The position numbers and the translations under genes were made by a program. Under the pieces are notes generated by a model. It had not been told where the DNA came from, ran no database searches, and worked only from the letters and a program-made list of their open reading frames with translations. A stretch of DNA of 64,000 nucleotides from Bittarella massiliensis (ex Durand et al. 2017) (GTDB lineage Bacteria > Bacillota > Clostridia > Oscillospirales > Ruminococcaceae): contig NZ_JABFCL010000001.1 of the NCBI RefSeq assembly GCF_017566145.1, positions 310,001 through 374,000 of the forward strand. The letters are read 5' to 3'. Positions 52,363 through 60,690 of the stretch are shown here, piece after piece. Every line of letters begins with the position of its first letter. Positions within the stretch are counted from its first letter, which is position 1.

Positions 52363-53119
52363 ATGATCTTCATAACCGGCGATACCCACGGCGACTTTAC
52401 CCGGTTCAGCAGTGAAAATTTCCCGGAGCAAAAGCGCATGAATAAGGAGGATTTCGTCATCATCTGCGGAGACTTCGGCGGTCTTTGGGACGGAACCCGA
52501 AAGGAACACTACTGGCTGGACTGGCTGGAAAACAAGCCCTTTACCACCCTATTTGTGTCCGGCAACCATGAGAATTATGATTTACTGTCGACCTTATGCG
52601 GTCGAACAGTGGCGCGGAGGAAAGGGGCAGTTTCTCCGTCCCTCGGTGATTCACCTGATGCGGGGTCAGGTTTTTGACCTGGGCGGAAAGCGGGTATTCA
52701 CCATGGGCGGAGCATCCTCCCATGACATCACAGACGGCATCCTCGACCCCAAGGCGCCTGATTTCCGAAGCCGCAAAAAGCAGCTGGATGCCCGCCGGGC
52801 ACTCTACCGGATCAACCGAAAATCTTGGTGGGCGGAGGAACTGCCCAGCGAGGAGGAGTATCGGGAGGCGGAACGGAACTTGGACACCTGCGGCAGACAG
52901 GCGGACTTTATTATATCCCACTGCTGCCCCTCCAGTGTGGTAGACATCATCGGGAGCGGGATGTACCAGCATGACAGGCTAACCAACTACTTTGAAACGC
53001 TGAAAGACAGCTGCCAGTTCCAATACTGGTTTTTCGGGCATTACCACGAAAACAGGGCCATTGAGCGAAAATACATCCTACTCTACGAGCAGATCATCCA
53101 GGTGGAACCGCCGGAATAA
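52363..53119 (+). pseudogene. Metallophosphoesterase with one frameshift
   Basis: A calcineurin-like phosphoesterase of about 250 residues. The first frame gives ITGDTHGD (metal ligands), IICGDFGGLWD and FVSGNHENYDLLST; near 52590 the reading changes frame and continues AVEQWRGGKG..., with IISHCCPS and FGHYHENRAI supplying the later metal-binding histidines. Joining the two frames restores a full domain, so a single-base indel at about 52585-52600 is the damage, unless it is a sequencing error. ATG 52363 follows CGAGGTGG. It sits in the decayed right end of the island. Confidence 0.8.
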
Positions 53120-53161
53120 ATAAAGAGAAAAGTTTCTTTGGCCTCAAAGCAAGGGTTATGA

Positions 53162-53167
53162 TATAAT
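53162..53167 (+). promoter_or_regulatory. Promoter-like -10 before the tRNA 3' half
   Basis: TGATATAAT with the hexamer at 53162-53167, and TTGGCC eighteen bases upstream, directed at the tRNA fragment. No gene follows. Confidence 0.3.
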
Positions 53168-53236
53168 ATAGTAAACCAAACTTTATATAAAAAATCCTAT
53201 ACAGGGCATGAAAATAGTCGCCCTTAACTACAACCA

Positions 53237-53270
53237 GCAGTCGCCGGCTCAAGTCCGGCCAGTAGTTCCA
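53237..53270 (+). pseudogene. 3' half of a tRNA gene at the right edge of the island
   Basis: T stem GCCGG/CCGGC around CTCAAGT (53243-53259), acceptor strand CAGTAGT (53260-53266), discriminator T and CCA (53268-53270). The D and anticodon arms are missing. CAGTAGT pairs with the acceptor GCTACTG of the 5' half at 23713, and both pieces share GCAG at the break (23754-23757 and 53237-53240). Confidence 0.75.
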
Positions 53271-53306
53271 AACCTGCGGCGCGCAAGTCGCGCACCGCAG
53301 GTTTTT
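53271..53306 (+). terminator. Terminator after the tRNA 3' half
   Basis: AACCTGCGG and GCGCG pair with CGCGC and CCGCAGGTT, followed by TTTCTAT, directly behind the CCA, like the terminator behind the intact tRNA-Thr. Confidence 0.75.
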
Positions 53307-53368
53307 CTATATTGAAACTATTTTTCCCACACTTCTAGCCAGGTATCTTTTTACAGCGCCAACCCATC

Positions 53369-53405
53369 AAAAGGCCCCACCGCAGCTTTCGCGTTGGGGC
53401 CTTTT
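53369..53405. terminator. Bidirectional terminator-like hairpin
   Basis: AAAAGGCCCCA (53369-53379) pairs with TGGGGCCTTTT (53395-53405) in the gene-free 53,120-53,534 region. Confidence 0.6.
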
Positions 53406-53452
53406 GCCGCCCTGCCGGCAGTCCCTGTGGCAGCCGCCTTTTGACTTGCGGC

Positions 53453-53492
53453 AAAACAGGCCCGCGGTGAGCAGGTCGCCCACCGCGGGCCT
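53453..53492 (-). terminator. Terminator of the PNPOx-fold gene
   Basis: AGGCCCGCGGTG (53458-53469) pairs with CACCGCGGGCCT (53481-53492), followed on the minus strand by G and four T residues. Confidence 0.7.
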
Positions 53493-53534
53493 ATTTGCTT
53501 TAAAGAGCGGGCGCTCTCTTCCGTCCAGTTTCCC

Positions 53535-54020
53535 CTAGCGCCCTTCCACCAGTTCGATGGCTTCCTTCCCGCTCAAGCGCTCGATGCGCAGTTCCACCAC
53601 ACAGACCTGGTCAAAGAGCCTCTCGATCTCCTGCCGGCGGCCTTCCGGCTGCTGGGGGGAGTACTTGGCCGCCAGCCGCTCCAGAGCGGCCCGCTTCTCC
53701 CCCGCATCGCACAGCACCCGCGCCCTGCCAAAGGCGATGGCGCTGCGAAAGTAGGTGGTGTACTCCTGGGGCACCACCCGGTCCTGGTCGATCACGCAGA
53801 AGGACACCCGCTCCTCCCTGGCAATGGCGTCCAGTTTCTGCCCGACTGGGGCGCAGTGAAAGAGGATGCGCTCCCCGTCAAAGACATAGCTCAAGGGCAC
53901 GGCGTAGGGGTAGCCGTCCTCCCCCGCCACCGCCAGCACCCCGGAGGTCCCCCGGTGCAAAACGGCCTCGCAGGCCGCTCTGGAAAGAGCCTGCCGCTTC
54001 CGGCGCATCTCTCGGGCCAC
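53535..54020 (-). CDS. Pyridoxamine 5'-phosphate oxidase-fold protein (NimA-like)
   Basis: A 161-residue split-barrel flavoprotein-type protein. LAVAGEDGYPYAVPLSYVF (about 28-46) and ILFHCAPVGQKLDAI (about 51-65) are characteristic of the NimA-like pyridoxamine 5'-phosphate oxidase family, which bind FMN or F420-like cofactors and reduce small molecules. The substrate is not predictable. GTG 54020 follows GGGGGGAG; ATG 54008 is an alternative. It begins six bases after the upstream gene's stop. Confidence 0.85.
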   Translation of the reverse strand: MAREMRRKRQALSRAACEAVLHRGTSGVLAVAGEDGYPYAVPLSYVFDGERILFHCAPVGQKLDAIAREERVSFCVIDQDRVVPQEYTTYFRSAIAFGRARVLCDAGEKRAALERLAAKYSPQQPEGRRQEIERLFDQVCVVELRIERLSGKEAIELVEGR

Positions 54021-54026
54021 CGCGCT

Positions 54027-55139
54027 CTACTCCCCCCTCTTCAGCCGCTCGGTGTCCTCTTCCACCTTCAGGATGGCTTCTTTAAAGCCGCCCACCACCA
54101 CCGTCATGTTGGAGGCGATGATGGAGGCCAGGGGCTGGCCGCAGTTTTCCACCCGGTAGCCCTCGATGTCCCGGTAGATGCCGTCCTCCCCCCGGTTGCA
54201 GGGCACCTTCTCAATGAGGTCCCGCCCGTCCGAGAGGAAGCAGTAGCAGCGGTAGCCCAGGCCAAAGCTCATCCCGCTCTCAAAGACGGTGCCGCTGTCG
54301 GGCTCGTGGCCGTGGTAGGGGTTGAGGTTGGCGATGACCATGTTGCTGTTGCGGATGTGCAGCTGGTCGCGGTCAAAGTAAAAGGCCGAGCGGGTGTAGA
54401 CGTCGCTCATGTCCTCGGGCTCCTTGAGGCCGGGAGCCTCGTCGGGGGGAAAGATGCCCTCCACCCCGTGGTCCAGGGCAAAGGCCTTCATCCGGTCGCC
54501 CACCTCCCTGGCGTTTAGGAGGAAGCACTCAAACCCGGCCAGGTAGGCCCGGGGCAGCTCCCCCAGGGGCCAGGTGGACTGGGCGCGCAGGTCCTGCCGG
54601 GGGACGATGCGCTGGCCGCGGTCCTTGGCCTCCTCGATCAAGTCCATGACAATGGTCTTGAGGCAGGCTTCAAAATCGCCCTCCACGATCTTGGAGGGGA
54701 CCATGTACATCAGGTTGCCGGCGGTGTGGGCGGTGGCATAGCCCATCCCGTGTTCGTCGAGGATCTTCCCGTCGGGGCAGAGCTGGCCCACCGGGTAGCG
54801 GTGGATCACATCCCGCCGGTCCCGGGTGAAGCTGTACAGCTTTTTGCCCCGGGCAAAGCCGACCCCCAACTCAAAGATGGTGCCGCTCTCCGGCTCGCCG
54901 CCGCGAAAGAAGCTCACGTCCCCCACCACGATGTCGCAGTCGTCCAGGTAGTCGGGGGTGAGCTTGCGCAGGGGCTGCTTGCCGGTGGCCGGGTCGCAGT
55001 CGTCAAAGCCCATCTTCTCCCTGATATTGGTGACCTCAAAGCCGTATTCCTCGGCCAGGTATTTCATGGTGAGCAGTTGGTGCTCGCCCCCGGGGTAAAA
55101 GCACTGGGGGCCGGTGATGTACAGGCGGGGTTTTCTCAT
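54027..55139 (-). CDS. Tandem nucleoside 2-deoxyribosyltransferase-like protein
   Basis: A 370-residue protein with two copies of a nucleoside 2-deoxyribosyltransferase-like (Toll/Rossmann) domain. Copy one (about 5-130) starts RLYITGPQCFYPGGE and has DIVVGDVSFFRGG and the glutamate in SGTIFELGVGFARG. Copy two (about 195-330) starts AYLAGFECFLLNARE and has NMVIANLNPYHG and SGTVFESGMSFGLG. Both keep the SGTxFE catalytic-type glutamate, so both may be active or one may bind. Action on deoxynucleosides is inferred from the fold. ATG 55139 follows GGGAGG. Confidence 0.7.
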   Translation of the reverse strand: MRKPRLYITGPQCFYPGGEHQLLTMKYLAEEYGFEVTNIREKMGFDDCDPATGKQPLRKLTPDYLDDCDIVVGDVSFFRGGEPESGTIFELGVGFARGKKLYSFTRDRRDVIHRYPVGQLCPDGKILDEHGMGYATAHTAGNLMYMVPSKIVEGDFEACLKTIVMDLIEEAKDRGQRIVPRQDLRAQSTWPLGELPRAYLAGFECFLLNAREVGDRMKAFALDHGVEGIFPPDEAPGLKEPEDMSDVYTRSAFYFDRDQLHIRNSNMVIANLNPYHGHEPDSGTVFESGMSFGLGYRCYCFLSDGRDLIEKVPCNRGEDGIYRDIEGYRVENCGQPLASIIASNMTVVVGGFKEAILKVEEDTERLKRGE

Positions 55140-55200
55140 AAAAATACCTCCCTTGTCTTTGTTCGCCCGCTGCGGCGGGCCGTCTCGTCGTCCAGTCCCA

Positions 55201-55230
55201 GAGTAACAGCCCGGCTGTCCCCCTGTCAAT
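55201..55230 (-). promoter_or_regulatory. Promoter of the deoxyribosyltransferase-like gene
   Basis: Minus strand TTGACA (55225-55230), 18-base spacer, TACTCT (55201-55206). The -35 overlaps the end of the upstream gene. Confidence 0.5.
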
Positions 55231-55852
55231 TGACGGCCCCGCCAATATCAAAACGGTTTTTTCGACAGAGTGACGAAATGAAGCCCCGTTTTTTGTCATC
55301 CCCTATAAAGGATTTGCCTCCCCGCCGCTCATAGACCAGGTCGGCAATCCCGTTATACCGCCCCGTCGACACCAGCCGCAGCCGGCGCTCGACCCCCAGC
55401 CCCTCAAAGAGGGAACACCCCTCCCCCAGCAAAACCGGCAGTACCGAGAGGTGGTAGCGGTCGACGCAGTCCGCTGCCACCAGCTGGCGGGCCACCTCCG
55501 CCCCACCGCAGACCCAGATGTCCCCCTCCCCCTGCCGCCGCAGCCGCTGGATCAGCCGCGCTGGGGGCTCGTCGACAAAGGTCGCCTCCCCCCGCTTTGC
55601 CGGCGGCCGGCGGGTGAGCACAAAGCAGTCCTTCCCCGGGTAGGGCCAACGCCCGGGGGAGAGCTCCTCCACGATCTGGCGGTAGGTGCGGCCCCCCATC
55701 ACCACCGCACCCACCCCCCTGTAAAATTCGGGGTAGCTGCCCTCGCTCCCGGGCTGTGACCCGTCCCCCTCCATCCAGCCCACGCCGCCGGTCCAATCGG
55801 CAATATAGCCGTCCAAACTCATGCCGATGTACAATACAACCCGTCTTTTCAC
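55226..55852 (-). CDS. RibD C-terminal/dihydrofolate reductase-like protein
   Basis: A 208-residue reductase of the RibD-C/DHFR fold: MSLDGYIADWTGGVGWM at about 9-25, GAVVMGGRTYRQIVE near 48, and the NADPH region IWVCGGAEVARQLVA near 108. Such stand-alone proteins reduce pterin- or pyrimidine-like substrates that are mostly unknown. The GTG start at 55852 follows GGGAGGA at seven bases. The C-terminal 30 residues after VYERRGG are basic and may be non-native read-through. Confidence 0.8.
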   Translation of the reverse strand: MKRRVVLYIGMSLDGYIADWTGGVGWMEGDGSQPGSEGSYPEFYRGVGAVVMGGRTYRQIVEELSPGRWPYPGKDCFVLTRRPPAKRGEATFVDEPPARLIQRLRRQGEGDIWVCGGAEVARQLVAADCVDRYHLSVLPVLLGEGCSLFEGLGVERRLRLVSTGRYNGIADLVYERRGGKSFIGDDKKRGFISSLCRKNRFDIGGAVN

Positions 55853-55956
55853 GCTGTTTTCCTCCCTCTCTCTCCCCCCGCAAAGTCCTTTTTTATTTAT
55901 TTTAGCCATCCAGCCAAAAAACCGCCACCTTTTTCCCCTTTTTTCACAAAAGGGGT

Positions 55957-55985
55957 TTGACGTTTTTGCTCTGCTGTATTACAAT
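55957..55985 (+). promoter_or_regulatory. Promoter of ileS
   Basis: TTGACG (55957-55962), 17-base spacer, TACAAT (55980-55985), about 20 bases before the T-box leader. Confidence 0.7.
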
Positions 55986-55997
55986 GTAGGGGAAATA

Positions 55998-56243
55998 GCC
56001 AAAGACGATGATAGAGACAGTACGGTTGAAACAAACGCCACAGCGAGCCGGGGGGAGTGGGAGCCCGGTGCCAGTCGTTTCTCTCGGAACATCCCTCTAG
56101 AGTTGCAAGCTGAAAGGGCGACCGAGTAGGCCTCGCCGGTTTTCCGCCGTTATCGGGAACGCATATGTTGGTATGTTGCAATAGGTGGTACAGCGAAGCG
56201 CATTCGGCCTTCGTCCTGTTTTGCAGGGCGGGGGCTTTTTTGT
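55998..56243 (+). promoter_or_regulatory. T-box riboswitch of ileS
   Basis: The leader has the post-stem I signature AGAGTTGCAAGCTGAAAGG (56098 onward), the T-box bulge sequence AGGTGGTACAGCG (56183-56195), which pairs with the tRNA CCA end, and a terminator hairpin followed by T residues (56206-56242). ATC at 56091-56093, just before the post-stem I signature, is the likely isoleucine specifier. Uncharged tRNA-Ile should favour the antiterminator and raise IleS synthesis. Confidence 0.88.
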
Positions 56244-56311
56244 CGGTTTGCGCGTTTTCATAGACTCACCTTTCGCAGCGCACGAAAGAAAGCATTGGAG
56301 GTTTTAAAAAG

Positions 56312-59300
56312 ATGTACAACAAGGTGCCCACAGATCTCAACTTTGTGGATCGGGAAAAGGAGGTCGAGCAGTTCTGGGAGAGAGAACACATCTTTGAAAA
56401 GAGCATCGACAGCCGCAAGGAGGGCGAGACCTACACCTTCTACGACGGCCCCCCCACCGCCAACGGCAAGCCCCACATCGGCCACGTGCTGACCCGGGTC
56501 ATCAAGGACATGATCCCCCGCTACCGCACCATGAAGGGCTACATGGTCCCCCGCAAGGCCGGCTGGGACACCCACGGCCTGCCGGTGGAGCTGGAGGTGG
56601 AAAAGGAGCTGGGGCTGGACGGCAAGGAGCAGATCGAGGAGTACGGCCTCGAGCCCTTCCTCAAGCGCTGCAAGGAGAGCGTCTGGAAGTACAAGGGGAT
56701 GTGGGAGGACTTCTCCGCCACCGTCGGTTTCTGGGCCGACATGGAACACCCCTATGTCACCTACGACAACAACTTCATCGAGTCCGAGTGGTGGGCCCTC
56801 AAGCAGATTTGGGAGAAGGGGCTGCTCTACAAGGGCTTCAAGATCGTCCCCTACTGCCCCCGCTGCGGCACCCCCCTCTCCTCCCACGAGGTGGCCCAGG
56901 GCTATAAGGACGTGAAGGAGCGCTCGGCCATCGCCAAGTTCAAGGCCAAGGGGGAGGACGCCTACATCCTGGCCTGGACCACCACCCCCTGGACCCTCCC
57001 CTCCAACGTGGCCCTCTGCGTCCACCCCGACGAGGACTACGTCAAGGTGGAGAGCGGGGGGGAGCGCTACTACCTGGCCGCCGCCCTCTGCGAGAGCGTG
57101 CTGGGCGAGCAGGGCTACACCGTGCTGGAGCACTTCACCGGCCGGGAACTGGAGTACAAGGAGTACGAGCCCCTCTTTGCCTTTGTGCAGCCCAAGGAGA
57201 AATGCTGGTACGTCACCTGTGACGGCTACGTCACCCTCACCGACGGCACCGGCATCGTCCACATCGCCCCCGCCTTCGGCGAGGACGACGCCAACGTGGG
57301 CCGCAAATACGGCCTGCCCTTTGTCCAGCTGGTGGACGGCAAGGGCGAGATGACCAAAGAGACCCTCTGGCCGGGGATGTTCTGCAAGGACGCCGACAAG
57401 GAGGTCCTCAAGAATCTGGAGGAGCGGGGCCTCCTCTTCTCCGCCCCCACCTTTGAGCACAGCTACCCCCACTGCTGGCGCTGCGACACCCCCCTCATCT
57501 ACTACGCCCGCGACTCCTGGTTCATCAAGATGACCGACGTCAAGGACGACTTGATTCGCAACAACAATACCATCAACTGGATTCCCGAGTCCATCGGCAA
57601 GGGCCGCTTCGGCGACTGGTTGGAAAACGTGCAGGACTGGGGCATCAGCCGCAACCGCTACTGGGGCACCCCCCTCAACATCTGGGAGTGCGAATGCGGC
57701 CACCGGCACGCCGTCGGCAGCATTGCGGAGTTGCGGGAACTCTCCCCCAACTGCCCGGAGGACATCGAGCTGCACCGCCCCTACATCGACGCGGTCACCA
57801 TCACCTGCCCCCACTGCGGTAAGCAGATGAAGCGGGTGCCCGAGGTCATCGACTGCTGGTTTGACTCCGGCTCCATGCCCTTTGCCCAGCACCACTACCC
57901 CTTTGAGAACAAGGAGCTGTTCGAGCAGCAGTTCCCCGCCGACTTCATCTCCGAGGCGGTGGATCAGACCCGCGGGTGGTTTTACTCCCTGCTGGCCATC
58001 TCCACCCTGGTGTTCAACAAAGCCCCCTACAAAAACGTCATCGTCCTGGGCCACGTGCAGGACGAAAACGGCCAGAAGATGTCCAAGTCCAAGGGCAACG
58101 CAGTGGACCCCTTCGACGCGCTGGAGACCTACGGGGCCGACGCCATCCGCTGGTACTTCTACTCGAACTCCGCCCCCTGGCTGCCCAACCGCTTTCACGG
58201 CAAGGCCGTGCGGGAGGGGCAGCGCAAGTTCATGGGCACCCTCTGGAACACCTACGCCTTCTTCGTCCTCTACGCCGACATCGACCAGTTTGACCCCACC
58301 CAGCACCGGCTGGAGCCCGAGAAGCTGTCGGTGATGGACCGCTGGCTGCTCTCCAAACTCAACACCATGATCCGCACCGTGGACGAGAGCCTGCAAAACT
58401 ACCGCATCCCCGAGGCCGCCCGCGCCCTGCAGGAGTTCGTGGACGACATGAGCAACTGGTACGTCCGCCGCAGCAGAGAGCGGTTCTGGGCCGTGGGGAT
58501 GGGGCAGGACAAGGTAAACGCCTACATGACCCTCTACACCGCCCTGGTGAACTGCTGCAAGGCCGCCGCCCCCATGGTTCCCTTCATCGCCGAGGAGATC
58601 TATCAAAACCTGGTGCGCACCGTGGACCGCTCGGCCCCCGAGAGCATCCACCTCTGCGACTTCCCGGCGGTGGATGAGTCCCTCATCGACGGCGAGTTGG
58701 AGCGCAACATGGACCTGGTGCTGCAGATCGTGGTGCTGGGCCGCTCGGCCCGCAACGGCGCCGCCATCAAAAACCGGCAGCCCCTGCAAAACATGTTCGT
58801 GCAGGCCCCGGCCGCCCTGGAGGAGTACTACCGCCAGATCGTGGAGGAGGAGCTCAACTTGAAGGCCGTCACCTTTGTGGAGGATGCCAGCCGCTTCACC
58901 TCCTACACCTTCAAGCCCCAGCTCAAGACCCTGGGCCCCAAATACGGCAAGAAGCTGGGCGAAATCCGCACCGCCCTGGCCGGGCTGGACGGCTCTGCCG
59001 CCAAGGCCCAGCTGGACGCCACCGGCGAACTGAAGCTGGCCCTGGCCGACGGGGAGATCGCCCTCACCGCCGACGACCTGCTCATTGAGACCAAGCAGAC
59101 CGAGGGCTTTTACACCGTGCAGGACGGCGGCATCACCGTGGCCATCGACACCGCCCTCACCCCCGCACTCGTCGAGGAGGGGTATGTCAGAGAGCTGGTG
59201 AGCAAGCTGCAGACCATGCGCAAAGAGGCCGACTTCAACGTGATGGACCACATCACCGTCACCTTGAGCGGCAGCGAGAAGCTGGCCGCCATCGCCCGCA

Positions 59301-59425
59301 AAAACTGGGAGGAGATCGCCTCCGACGTGCTGGCCGACGGCTTTGCCTGCGGCGCGCCGGAGGGGTACGCCAAGTCCTGGGACATCAACGGCGAGGCGGT
59401 GGAACTGGGCGTGAAACGGGTCTAG
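56312..59425 (+). CDS. ileS: Isoleucine-tRNA ligase
   Basis: A 1037-residue class I aminoacyl-tRNA synthetase that charges tRNA-Ile. HIGH is at residues 55-58 and KMSKS at 589-593 (QKMSKSKGN). The editing (CP1) domain lies at about 190-400 with TTTPWTLPSN. The length of about 1040 and the CPHC pair near residue 500 fit the longer IleS type that is often mupirocin-insensitive; that last trait is inference only. ATG 56312 follows GGAGG. It is regulated by the T-box upstream and followed by a terminator. Confidence 0.97.
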   Translation: MYNKVPTDLNFVDREKEVEQFWEREHIFEKSIDSRKEGETYTFYDGPPTANGKPHIGHVLTRVIKDMIPRYRTMKGYMVPRKAGWDTHGLPVELEVEKELGLDGKEQIEEYGLEPFLKRCKESVWKYKGMWEDFSATVGFWADMEHPYVTYDNNFIESEWWALKQIWEKGLLYKGFKIVPYCPRCGTPLSSHEVAQGYKDVKERSAIAKFKAKGEDAYILAWTTTPWTLPSNVALCVHPDEDYVKVESGGERYYLAAALCESVLGEQGYTVLEHFTGRELEYKEYEPLFAFVQPKEKCWYVTCDGYVTLTDGTGIVHIAPAFGEDDANVGRKYGLPFVQLVDGKGEMTKETLWPGMFCKDADKEVLKNLEERGLLFSAPTFEHSYPHCWRCDTPLIYYARDSWFIKMTDVKDDLIRNNNTINWIPESIGKGRFGDWLENVQDWGISRNRYWGTPLNIWECECGHRHAVGSIAELRELSPNCPEDIELHRPYIDAVTITCPHCGKQMKRVPEVIDCWFDSGSMPFAQHHYPFENKELFEQQFPADFISEAVDQTRGWFYSLLAISTLVFNKAPYKNVIVLGHVQDENGQKMSKSKGNAVDPFDALETYGADAIRWYFYSNSAPWLPNRFHGKAVREGQRKFMGTLWNTYAFFVLYADIDQFDPTQHRLEPEKLSVMDRWLLSKLNTMIRTVDESLQNYRIPEAARALQEFVDDMSNWYVRRSRERFWAVGMGQDKVNAYMTLYTALVNCCKAAAPMVPFIAEEIYQNLVRTVDRSAPESIHLCDFPAVDESLIDGELERNMDLVLQIVVLGRSARNGAAIKNRQPLQNMFVQAPAALEEYYRQIVEEELNLKAVTFVEDASRFTSYTFKPQLKTLGPKYGKKLGEIRTALAGLDGSAAKAQLDATGELKLALADGEIALTADDLLIETKQTEGFYTVQDGGITVAIDTALTPALVEEGYVRELVSKLQTMRKEADFNVMDHITVTLSGSEKLAAIARKNWEEIASDVLADGFACGAPEGYAKSWDINGEAVELGVKRV

Positions 59426-59454
59426 TCCCCTTCCCCCACCCGTTTTGCCTCCGA

Positions 59455-59488
59455 GAGGGGCGCTGCCCGCGGGCAGCGCCCCTCTTTT
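59455..59488 (+). terminator. Terminator of ileS
   Basis: A 14-bp perfect stem (59455-59468 with 59471-59484) followed by TTTT, thirty bases after the stop. Confidence 0.85.
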
Positions 59489-59607
59489 GCGCCTTTTGGG
59501 GGAAGCGAGGGGGCAACAGGGGGAGCGCGCCGCAAAGTCCGGGGCCCTTTTCGGGCAGACACCCCCTTGCCCACACCGCGGCCCCCGGCCGGGCATCGAC
59601 ACCAACC

Positions 59608-59646
59608 AAAAAAGGCGCTGCGGACGAGTTGCCGCAGCGCCTTTTT
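59608..59646. terminator. Terminator of coaX
   Basis: AAAAAGGCGCTGCGG (about 59609-59623) pairs with CCGCAGCGCCTTTTT (59632-59646), giving a T run on the minus strand after the coaX stop. Confidence 0.8.
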
Positions 59647-59666
59647 CATGTAGTAAGAGAAGCGCT

Positions 59667-60440
59667 CTACGCCCCCGCCTTCCGGCGGTCGTAGAGGACC
59701 TTGATGCCGTCGAGGATCAGCGTTTTGTCGATGGCGGTGAATCCCCGGTAGGCCCGGCTCACCGTTTTGGCCAGCCCGCCGGTGGCCACCACCCGGGCCT
59801 TCTGCCCCAGCTGCTCCTCCAGCTTTTTTACGATGTTGTCCACCGCGCCGGCATAGCCGTAGATAATGCCGCTCTGCATGCTGGCGACGGTGGAGGTGCC
59901 GATGGCCTGCTCGGGGGGGACGATCTCCACCCGGGGCAGCTTGGCCGCCCGCTCCACCAGGGCGTCCATCGAGACCTTGAGCCCGGGAAAGATGGCCCCC
60001 CCCAGGTAGGCCCCGTCGGCAGTGACCACGTCAAAGGTGGTGGCGGTGCCGAAATCCACCACAATGAGGGGGCCGCCGTACTTGTGGTAGGCCGCCACCG
60101 CCGTCACCAGCCGATCGGCCCCCACCTCACCGGGGTTGCCGTAGCGGTTGTCGATCTCCACCGGCAGGTTCTCCCCCACCAGCAGGGGGGGCTTGTCGAA
60201 GTATTTTTTGATGGAGTTGATGACGGTGTAGTTGAGCTGGGGGACCACCGAGCTGATGACGATGTCCTCCACTCGGTGCCGGTCGAGCCCCCGCAGAAAG
60301 AAAAACTGGGTCACAAAGAGGCCCAGCTCGTCGGAGGTGACGGCCTTGTTGGTGGAGAGGCGGAAGGTGTGCGCCAATGTCTCCCCCTCGAAGATGCCAA
60401 ATTCCATGTTGGTGTTGCCGATGTCCACGACCAAGAGCAT
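59667..60440 (-). CDS. coaX: Type III pantothenate kinase
   Basis: A 257-residue CoaX that phosphorylates pantothenate, the first step of coenzyme A synthesis. The ASKHA-fold phosphate loop is DIGNTNMEFG (about 6-15). GADRLVTAVAAY (about 107-118) and VVDFGTATTFDVV (about 126-138) are the pantothenate and second phosphate regions, and GGAIFPGL follows. ATG 60440 is preceded by GGGGA. It has its own promoter and terminator. Confidence 0.96.
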   Translation of the reverse strand: MLLVVDIGNTNMEFGIFEGETLAHTFRLSTNKAVTSDELGLFVTQFFFLRGLDRHRVEDIVISSVVPQLNYTVINSIKKYFDKPPLLVGENLPVEIDNRYGNPGEVGADRLVTAVAAYHKYGGPLIVVDFGTATTFDVVTADGAYLGGAIFPGLKVSMDALVERAAKLPRVEIVPPEQAIGTSTVASMQSGIIYGYAGAVDNIVKKLEEQLGQKARVVATGGLAKTVSRAYRGFTAIDKTLILDGIKVLYDRRKAGA

Positions 60441-60481
60441 ACGTCAAATCCCCCTGCTGTTTCGGTGTTGAAAGCCCCTTT

Positions 60482-60510
60482 AGTATACGGCAAAACCGCC
60501 CCCCCGTCAA
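60482..60510 (-). promoter_or_regulatory. Promoter of coaX
   Basis: Minus strand TTGACG (60505-60510), 17-base spacer, TATACT (60482-60487). Confidence 0.75.
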
Positions 60511-60626
60511 GAAAAAAAGGGGGGACTGGACAAAGTCCCTTCCCGCCCCATTCATCACCCTGTACAGATTGTAACTGGATTGTAGCCATTTCTTAACCAC
60601 TTGTTACCTTTGCCCCCTTTTTGCGG

Positions 60627-60635
60627 TGCTATAAT
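60627..60635 (+). promoter_or_regulatory. Extended -10 promoter of the lipoprotein pair
   Basis: TGCTATAAT (hexamer 60630-60635) with no good -35, about 55 bases before the first lipoprotein start. Confidence 0.55.
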
Positions 60636-60690
60636 AAAAGTACAGAAAGCCACCGGCCCTTTGGCCCCTTTTGCGAGAGGAGTGATGGAC

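Noticed and set aside
56258..59605. Minus-strand open frame of 1115 codons
   Set aside because: It mirrors ileS in another frame; its Gly-, Val- and His-rich composition is that of a shadow.
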